A stretch of DNA of 12,203 nt. It comes from Burkholderiales bacterium. Lineage in GTDB: Bacteria; Pseudomonadota; Gammaproteobacteria; Burkholderiales; Burkholderiaceae_F. Each line of letters starts with the position of its first letter. Position 1 is the stretch's first letter. The stretch is taken from positions 1 to 12,203 of the forward strand of contig JAJTHJ010000324.1 of NCBI GenBank assembly GCA_021298875.1, read 5' to 3'. The position numbers were made by a program, and so were the translations under genes. Shown here one piece after another: positions 6,986 through 12,203 of the stretch. A model generated the notes under the pieces. It had not been told where the DNA came from and searched no databases. It worked only from the letters and a program-made list of their open reading frames with translations.

Positions 6986-8671
6986 TCAGTTGGCGAACTC
7001 GGGCGCGGCCGCAGTGCCGCGCACGCTCAGAGCCAACGGGGCTTGGCCGCGAACGCCGCCGAGAATCACCCGCAGCCGCCCGTCCAGGCCATGGTCGGGC
7101 GCCATTTCCACTGCGCCCTGAACGCGCATGGCACCCGCCCGCCCCTCGATGTCGCGCACGCCGACCCCCGCGCGGTCGGCCACCAATAACGCGCTCAATT
7201 CGGAGAAGCGCGTGGCGCCGCTGCCGCGTGCGTTGACCGCAGCGCCGCGATGCATGGCGGCGAACCCGAGGTTGACGCCATCGATCATCGCCCGCTCGAC
7301 CGTCACGGGGCCGAGCGCGATGCCGTTTTGCAGGGCCAAGTCCAGGCTCTCGCCACGCCCCGCAGCGACGATCCCGGCGCTCGCCACGCCGACGACCATC
7401 GGCGAACGCCCAGACCGCTCGGTGCCCTTGGCGGCGAGGGACTCGAGCAGCAAGCCCACGTCGATCCGGGCCGCGCTGGCACGCAGTGCGAAGACCGACT
7501 CCACATCGCGCGCCGCCACCGCCGCGCCATAGACCGCCCCGCCGAAGGCTTGCGCCTGGAACGTCTCGAGGACGACGGCCGTCGCCGCAAACTGCCCGTT
7601 GGCGGCAACCGCATCCCAGACCACCGCCGGGCCGACCGGCGAGGCCCAGTTGCGCGCCTGCAGATCGAAGCGGCTCCAACCGTCGCCCGGCGCGCCCGGT
7701 TCTATCCGCAGGCGCATCGACCCGGCACTGCCGACTTCGCTCAGATCGAAACGCGAGAAACGACCCTCGATGCGATGACTCTCCAGCCGATACCGCCGCG
7801 GCAGCAACACCGCGTCTTCGATCTGCAAGGCTTCAACCACGACGGTCGCGACGAACATCGGCAACTCCGCCGCGCGGGAGTGCAAACCGTCCAGAAGCGC
7901 CGCCGCATGTGGCAGCGACAGCGTGGCCGACGGCACGCGAACGATGCCGAAACTCCACGGCTCCCCCGGCGCCAGGCCGACAAGCATCTGCCGCAGATCG
8001 ACCTCCAGCGCCAACTCCGGAAGCACGGGCGCGCCGCCTGCGCGCACGCCATGGATGCGTAATCCCGGCATCGGCACCAACCGGAGTTCGGTCGAGTCGA
8101 CGGTCACCGCCTGCCCGAACACGGTCGATAAGTTCCTTTCCACCTGCCGCGGCGAGATCGCCACGCTAGCCAGCCAAATTGCAGCGACTACGCCGACGCC
8201 CAAAATGACGACCGCCGCCACTCCAAACCCGATGGCGAGCCGTCTGAAACGTCGGCCTGGCGGGGCTACTTCGGGTGGCCGCACCTCGAGCGACGGTTCC
8301 GCGGCTTTCCCTTCGCAGGTCGTCCTGGCCACACTGGTGCGCAGCACCGGGGGCTCAGATCCACCTGAAAGCGAGTAAACGCTCTCTTCAAGATCATTTG
8401 CCAGTAATGGCGCGACTGGCACGGTCGGCTCAATGCACGGCAGTTGCGCCAGATCCGCCTCGACGAGGCCAAGCTCCACCAGACGGCGCAGCGCACGGTC
8501 GAAACGCCGATCGTCGATCGACCTCAGTTGCGCGCGAACTTCCTTCAGCGAGCGGCGGCCATCGACGAGGATCAGGATCAGCCGCTCCGCCCGCGACAGT
8601 CCTCGCTCGCTTTGCTGTAGCTCCAAGGCCCCGGCCGCGGTGCGTCGGGGCGCGCGCGGGGAGCCGCTCAT
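6986..8671 (-). CDS. AsmA-like single-pass membrane protein with N-terminal winged-helix-like domain
   Basis: A 561-residue protein. Residues 20-75 (ERGLSRAERLILILVDGRRSLKEVRAQLRSIDDRRFDRALRRLVELGLVEADL) look like a small winged-helix domain. A Pro-rich linker (about 80-140) follows, then basic residues RRFRRL and one transmembrane helix (about 145-172). The remaining ~390 residues, presumably periplasmic, begin SPRQVERNLSTVFGQAVTVDSTELRLVPMPGLRIHGVRAG, the pattern of the AsmA N-terminal repeat. They continue as beta-rich stretches and end in a DGRLRVILGGVRG... segment seen in AsmA-type proteins. AsmA-like proteins are tied to lipid transport between membranes and outer-membrane assembly; no specific substrate is evident. 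The ATG at 8669-8671, with GAGGG about ten bases upstream, is preferred over a TTG at 8707. It follows the dehydrogenase gene by 64 bases and may be co-transcribed with it. Confidence 0.7.
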   Translation of the reverse strand: MSGSPRAPRRTAAGALELQQSERGLSRAERLILILVDGRRSLKEVRAQLRSIDDRRFDRALRRLVELGLVEADLAQLPCIEPTVPVAPLLANDLEESVYSLSGGSEPPVLRTSVARTTCEGKAAEPSLEVRPPEVAPPGRRFRRLAIGFGVAAVVILGVGVVAAIWLASVAISPRQVERNLSTVFGQAVTVDSTELRLVPMPGLRIHGVRAGGAPVLPELALEVDLRQMLVGLAPGEPWSFGIVRVPSATLSLPHAAALLDGLHSRAAELPMFVATVVVEALQIEDAVLLPRRYRLESHRIEGRFSRFDLSEVGSAGSMRLRIEPGAPGDGWSRFDLQARNWASPVGPAVVWDAVAANGQFAATAVVLETFQAQAFGGAVYGAAVAARDVESVFALRASAARIDVGLLLESLAAKGTERSGRSPMVVGVASAGIVAAGRGESLDLALQNGIALGPVTVERAMIDGVNLGFAAMHRGAAVNARGSGATRFSELSALLVADRAGVGVRDIEGRAGAMRVQGAVEMAPDHGLDGRLRVILGGVRGQAPLALSVRGTAAAPEFAN

Positions 8672-8735
8672 GACGTCCAAGCCCTCGCGCCGAGGCGTTC
8701 GTGCCAAAGCAGGCGAGCCCGGCTCATCGCTCGCC

Positions 8736-9825
<1,090 letters not shown>

Positions 9826-9973
9826 GGTGCGTTTGTCCCAATGCTGCCGCCAGCGGAAGTCGCAGGCGCATCCAAACGGTGGCGGAACTGTAACGGACGA
9901 GCGCGCCCGCGGCTACGCGGCTTGCCGCGCAGCCAAGCCGAGGCGCGCCGCCCCCCGCCCCGACTCACCTCGC

Positions 9974-10002
9974 TTGCCGCTAATCACGCGTGGCGTTACT
10001 AT
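9974..10002 (+). promoter_or_regulatory. Probable promoter of higBA with palindromic operator candidate
   Basis: TTGCCG (9974-9979) and TACTAT (9997-10002) are separated by exactly 17 bases and match the -35 and -10 consensus at four and about five positions. The spacer carries the perfect palindrome CACGCGTG (9985-9992), a plausible operator for HigA, which represses its own operon in known systems. Initiation would fall close to 10009, on the higB ATG (10008-10010). The rest of the 182-base gap between the dehydrogenase and higB shows no gene. Confidence 0.5.
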
Positions 10003-10007
10003 GCATC

Positions 10008-10289
10008 ATGGCGATCAAGACGTTCAAGTGCTCCGAAACGGAGGCGCTGTTCGCCTTGAAGCGGGTAGCACGCTTCGCCAACATCGAACGCCCGGCCCTG
10101 CGCAAGCTCAAGCAACTGGGCCTCGCGCGTGGCTTGGACGATTTGCGTGCGCCGCCCGCGAACCGTCTGGAGCCGCTCAAAGGCGATCGCCTCGGCCAAT
10201 GGAGCATCTGCGTCAACGACCAGTTCCGCGTCTGCTTTCGCTGGACCGGCAGCGATGCCGAGGACGTTGAGATCGTCGACTATCACTAG
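10008..10289 (+). CDS. higB: HigB-like toxin, RelE/ParE superfamily
   Basis: A 93-residue protein, the normal size for HigB/plasmid-maintenance killer toxins. It shows the typical order: MAIKTFKCSETEALF at the start, a central helical RKLKQLGLARGLDDLRAPPANRLEPLKGDRLGQWSICVNDQFRVCFRW, and a final EIVDYH. HigB toxins cleave ribosome-bound mRNA and are held inactive by HigA. The gene order toxin-then-antitoxin is the HigBA hallmark. The ATG at 10008 is chosen because it matches the family N-terminus; an in-frame GTG at 9990 lies within the predicted promoter. No ribosome-binding site lies upstream, and the promoter would place the 5' end at the ATG. It is divergent from the dehydrogenase gene. 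Confidence 0.92.
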   Translation: MAIKTFKCSETEALFALKRVARFANIERPALRKLKQLGLARGLDDLRAPPANRLEPLKGDRLGQWSICVNDQFRVCFRWTGSDAEDVEIVDYH

Positions 10290-10300
10290 GACCGCGAACG

Positions 10301-10621
10301 ATGAGCAAGCGCCTGAAACCCGTATCGCCCGGCGAGATGCTCGCCGAGGAATTTCTCAAGCCGCTCGGCATGAGCAACTATCGGCTGGCCAAGGAGATCG
10401 GCGTGCCCGCCCAGCGCATCGGCGAGATCGTCGCCGGCAAGCGCGCAATCACTGCCGACACCGACCTGCGGCTGTGCCGCTTCTTCGGGCTATCGGATGG
10501 CTGGTGGCTGCGCCTGCAAGCCGACCACGACACGGCGCTGGCGAAGACGGCGCTCTCCAGGGCGCTGGCGAAGATCAAGCCGTGGCAGGATCAACAAGAA
10601 ACAGCGATCGTGGCGCATTGA
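10301..10621 (+). CDS. higA: HigA-like antitoxin, HTH XRE family
   Basis: A 106-residue helix-turn-helix protein of the HigA antidote family, starting LKPVSPGEMLAEEFLKPLGMSNYRLAKEIGVPAQRIGEIVAGKRAITADTDLRLCRFFGLSDGWWLRLQADHD. The helix-turn-helix spans about residues 24-46, with the recognition helix around PAQRIGEIVAGKR. HigA binds and neutralises HigB and represses the operon. It starts 11 bases after the higB stop codon. Its Shine-Dalgarno AGGA (10288-10291) overlaps that stop, so antitoxin translation is probably coupled to toxin translation. The C-terminal ~20 residues (PWQDQQETAIVAH) extend past the conserved core. Confidence 0.94.
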   Translation: MSKRLKPVSPGEMLAEEFLKPLGMSNYRLAKEIGVPAQRIGEIVAGKRAITADTDLRLCRFFGLSDGWWLRLQADHDTALAKTALSRALAKIKPWQDQQETAIVAH

Positions 10622-10747
10622 GCGCTCGGAATCCCTTCATCGTCTTTGCCGATCAGACTCGACGATCAGGGCTCAAGGCCCCACGCCCTCGATCCGCGAC
10701 CCATCGCGACTAACGGCGCACGAAGAACAGTCACGGACAGACCAACC

Positions 10748-10753
10748 AGGAGG
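10748..10753 (+). promoter_or_regulatory. Strong Shine-Dalgarno of the mazG-like gene
   Basis: AGGAGG, a full match to the anti-Shine-Dalgarno, lies 6 bases before the ATG at 10760. This decides the start of the mazG-like gene against the longer open frame from 10646. The 138-base gap 10622-10759 otherwise holds only a direct repeat GATCAG (10651-10656 and 10664-10669, period 13) of unknown meaning. No convincing promoter or terminator was seen in it. Confidence 0.8.
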
Positions 10754-10759
10754 AGAACG

Positions 10760-11704
10760 ATGGCAGCCAACGCTCTGCCGAAGAACGCGAAGTCGGACAA
10801 GAATCAATCGGCCGGGGTCGTTCATCCCGCGATGGCGACGTTTGCTGAGTACCAGGCAATGGTGGAGCGCACCAACGAACGCCCTTCGCGGGCAGTTTCC
10901 CTGATGGGCCTCGTCGGAGAAGTTGGTGATCTTCACAGCATGATGAAGAAGCTGTTGCTTCAGAAGGACAATCCGGCCTTCCGCACAGAGCTGCGCGAGG
11001 AATTCGGTGACTTGCTGTGGTACCTCACAAGTCTCGCATCTCTGTACGACATTCCGCTGGCGGAAATCGCCCGGGCCAATGCAGAAAAAGCCGAGTCGCT
11101 CTACACAAAGGGAGGCGTGAACGTCTTCGACGGGAACTTCCCTGCTGACGAACGGCTGCCTCGGCGGTTTGTCGTGAACTTCTACGAAAAGCCGCTCGAG
11201 CGCAGCCTTTACGTCAAGGTCTCCGTCAATGATATCGTAATCGGCGATGCGCTAACCGACAATTCGCATGAAGACGACGGCTATCGCTATCACGATGTTT
11301 TCCACCTTGCGTATGCGGCGGTCCTAGGTTGGTCTCCGGTGTGTCGAGCGCTGCTGAAGTGCAAACGCAAGTCGGACGTCAAGACTGATGAAGTGGAAGA
11401 TGGGGCGCGTGTAGCCATTATTGAAGAGGCGATATCCATCCTCGTCTTCAATCAGGCAGAGGAGCGAGGTTGGTATGTTGACCGGACTTCTATAGATATC
11501 GGTCTGCTGAAGACAATCCGTCGTATGTGTACAGGCTTGGAAGTGCGAGCGAGCACGGCGAAGCAATGGCAGGAAGCCATATCCCAAGGATACGCTGCGT
11601 TCAGGGAACTCGAGAGAAACAGCGGGGGCGATGTCACCGTCGACCTCGACAGGCAACGCATCGCCTATAGGGATCCAACCGCCAGCAGGGGGCGTCGAGC
11701 ATGA
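10760..11704 (+). CDS. MazG-family nucleotide pyrophosphohydrolase with additional C-terminal domain
   Basis: A 314-residue protein. Residues about 28-117 form an all-alpha MazG-like domain: SLMGLVGEVGDLHSMMKKLL (47-66, metal-binding E54 and D57) and ELREEFGDLLWYLTSLASLYDIPL (77-100, E81 and D84) give the paired acidic motifs that bind Mg2+ and hydrolyse nucleoside triphosphates to the monophosphate and pyrophosphate. The second half (about 130-305) is not the usual tandem MazG. It contains YRYHDVFHLAYAAVLGW (176-190, H178 and H182) and IIEEAISILVFNQAEERGW (220-238), possibly a second helical metal site. It probably corresponds to the MazG C-terminal domain described in predicted conflict systems, though I cannot confirm that here. 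The gene has visibly lower GC than the rest of the window. It overlaps the next gene by four bases (ATGA), implying joint function. The substrate is unknown; modified or viral dNTPs are a reasonable guess. Confidence 0.85.
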   Translation: MAANALPKNAKSDKNQSAGVVHPAMATFAEYQAMVERTNERPSRAVSLMGLVGEVGDLHSMMKKLLLQKDNPAFRTELREEFGDLLWYLTSLASLYDIPLAEIARANAEKAESLYTKGGVNVFDGNFPADERLPRRFVVNFYEKPLERSLYVKVSVNDIVIGDALTDNSHEDDGYRYHDVFHLAYAAVLGWSPVCRALLKCKRKSDVKTDEVEDGARVAIIEEAISILVFNQAEERGWYVDRTSIDIGLLKTIRRMCTGLEVRASTAKQWQEAISQGYAAFRELERNSGGDVTVDLDRQRIAYRDPTASRGRRA

Positions 11705-11952
11705 GCATTCATGCCATCGAGAGTGATTCGACGCTTGAAGCATGGCGCGCGGGCTGCACTCTCTTACTTGCTTCCGGAGGCAAGGCTAGCAACCTGATGA
11801 CCACGATCCTTCGTCCTTGTATGGTGGACGACCGTTGGCTAGAGCAGCATTCACCGGTTCGCTACAAGGCGGGGGCCGACGATGCGCGCGATGTGGCGAA
11901 CACCCTGTTTCCACAGCGGACCTACGAGCGCGCAGCCAGCCGAGCAGACTTC
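11701..11952 (+). pseudogene. 5' fragment of an unrecognised gene cut by an insertion sequence
   Basis: The ATG at 11701 overlaps the mazG-like stop codon (ATGA), so this is the second gene of that unit. About 84 codons look native (MSIHAIESDSTLEAWRAGC...LMTTILRPCMVDDRWLEQHSPVRYKAGADDARDVANTLFPQRTYERAASRADF). The frame then runs into insertion-sequence DNA and ends at 12072 as an Arg/Pro-rich tail with no protein character. I do not recognise the family. A thymidylate-synthase-like or other nucleotide-metabolism protein would fit the MazG partner and the general look of the sequence, but this is a guess. The rest of the gene should lie to the right of the IS, outside the window. Confidence 0.7.
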
Positions 11953-12203
11953 TTGTTCTGGTTGAGTATTTCCCCGACAGTCGGGTCTTCTGGCGCGGTG
12001 CAGTTTAGGCGGTCAGTGCGGCGGCGGTTTCCTCCTTTCGGGCGATGGTCGGCGGCTCGGCCGGCCCGGTGAAGTCCAGATTTGGCAGCGCATCGAGCTT
12101 CAGCGCTGCCCGCAGCGCCGCCGCCGGTGTCTGGCCGTTCAGGCGGTAGCCCTGGTGACTGCGCTCGGTGTTGTAGTAGCGCATGAACTCGTCCAGGTCG
12201 CGC
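11953..12203 (-). mobile_element. Insertion sequence, one end and transposase 3' part (DDE integrase type)
   Basis: The boundary is placed where the upstream reading frame stops looking like protein and a TGT (11954-11956) occurs, a common terminal triplet of IS481 and IS3-group elements. The transposase at 12005-12203 reads on the minus strand, leaving about 50 bases between its stop and the presumed end. The other end, the terminal inverted repeat partner and any target duplication lie outside the window, so the limit is approximate. Confidence 0.65.
12005..12203 (-). CDS. IS481/IS3-group transposase, C-terminal part, runs off the right edge
   Basis: The minus strand from the right edge reads RDLDEFMRYYNTERSHQGYRLNGQTPAAALRAALKLDALPNLDFTGPAEPPTIARKEETAAALTA and then TAA (12005-12007). 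The block YYNTERSHQGYRLNGQTPAAAL is the conserved C-terminus of retroviral-type integrase-core (DDE) transposases. The catalytic acidic residues lie upstream, outside the window. About 65 codons are visible, so it cannot be judged whether the element is intact or active. Confidence 0.9.
   Translation of the reverse strand, partial: RDLDEFMRYYNTERSHQGYRLNGQTPAAALRAALKLDALPNLDFTGPAEPPTIARKEETAAALTA

Noticed and set aside
6924..7679. 251-codon minus-strand frame ending in MFHVKR-like residues
   Set aside because: Its reading frame is out of register with the AsmA-like gene it overlaps; the tail arises from translating parS.
8668..8671. ATGA overlap between the dehydrogenase frame and the AsmA-like gene as evidence of coupling
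   Set aside because: The dehydrogenase frame that reaches 8668 is the out-of-phase one; the true C-terminus ends at 8736, so the overlap is coincidental.

Overview
This looks like a chromosomal segment of a high-GC Betaproteobacterium, possibly from the Rhodocyclales or a neighbouring order. The evidence is the GC-rich codon use, the mnmG-rsmG-parA-parB order typical of the region near the replication origin, and near-consensus parS sites just upstream of mnmG. The assignment rests on gene order and protein sequence alone. No tRNA, rRNA or CRISPR array was seen.

Left part (1-6985), all on the minus strand, read from right to left. A tightly packed run starts at mnmG (tRNA wobble-uridine modification) and continues through rsmG (16S rRNA m7G527 methyltransferase), a secreted Blc-type lipocalin, a LysE/RhtB-family exporter, parA and parB. 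Most junctions overlap by 1-4 bases or are only a few bases apart. The lipocalin and exporter sit between rsmG and parA, which are neighbours in many bacteria. Upstream of mnmG, two parS sites form one long inverted repeat that overlaps the -35 zone of a likely mnmG promoter, so the ParB-binding site and the promoter of the operon ending in parB may be physically linked. Beyond parB, a multiheme c-type cytochrome (eight CxxCH motifs visible) runs off the left edge. Its frame lacks a usable start, and a 2-base slip near the N-terminus is suspected.

Middle part (6986-9825), minus strand. There is a 561-residue single-pass membrane protein with a cytoplasmic winged-helix-like N-terminus and an AsmA-like periplasmic part, and an iron-containing alcohol dehydrogenase whose last ~48 residues are in another frame (1-base slip near 8883).

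Right part (9974-12203), plus strand, is accessory in character. It holds a HigB-HigA toxin-antitoxin pair with a promoter so close to higB that its mRNA may be leaderless. Next comes a two-gene unit with visibly lower GC: a MazG-family nucleotide pyrophosphohydrolase with an extra C-terminal domain carrying its own HDxxH motif, overlapped by four bases with a second, unrecognised gene. That second gene is cut after about 84 codons by an insertion sequence, whose transposase (minus strand) runs off the right edge. The toxin-antitoxin pair, the MazG protein and the IS suggest a small, now broken, phage-conflict or nucleotide-pool module next to conserved origin-proximal genes.
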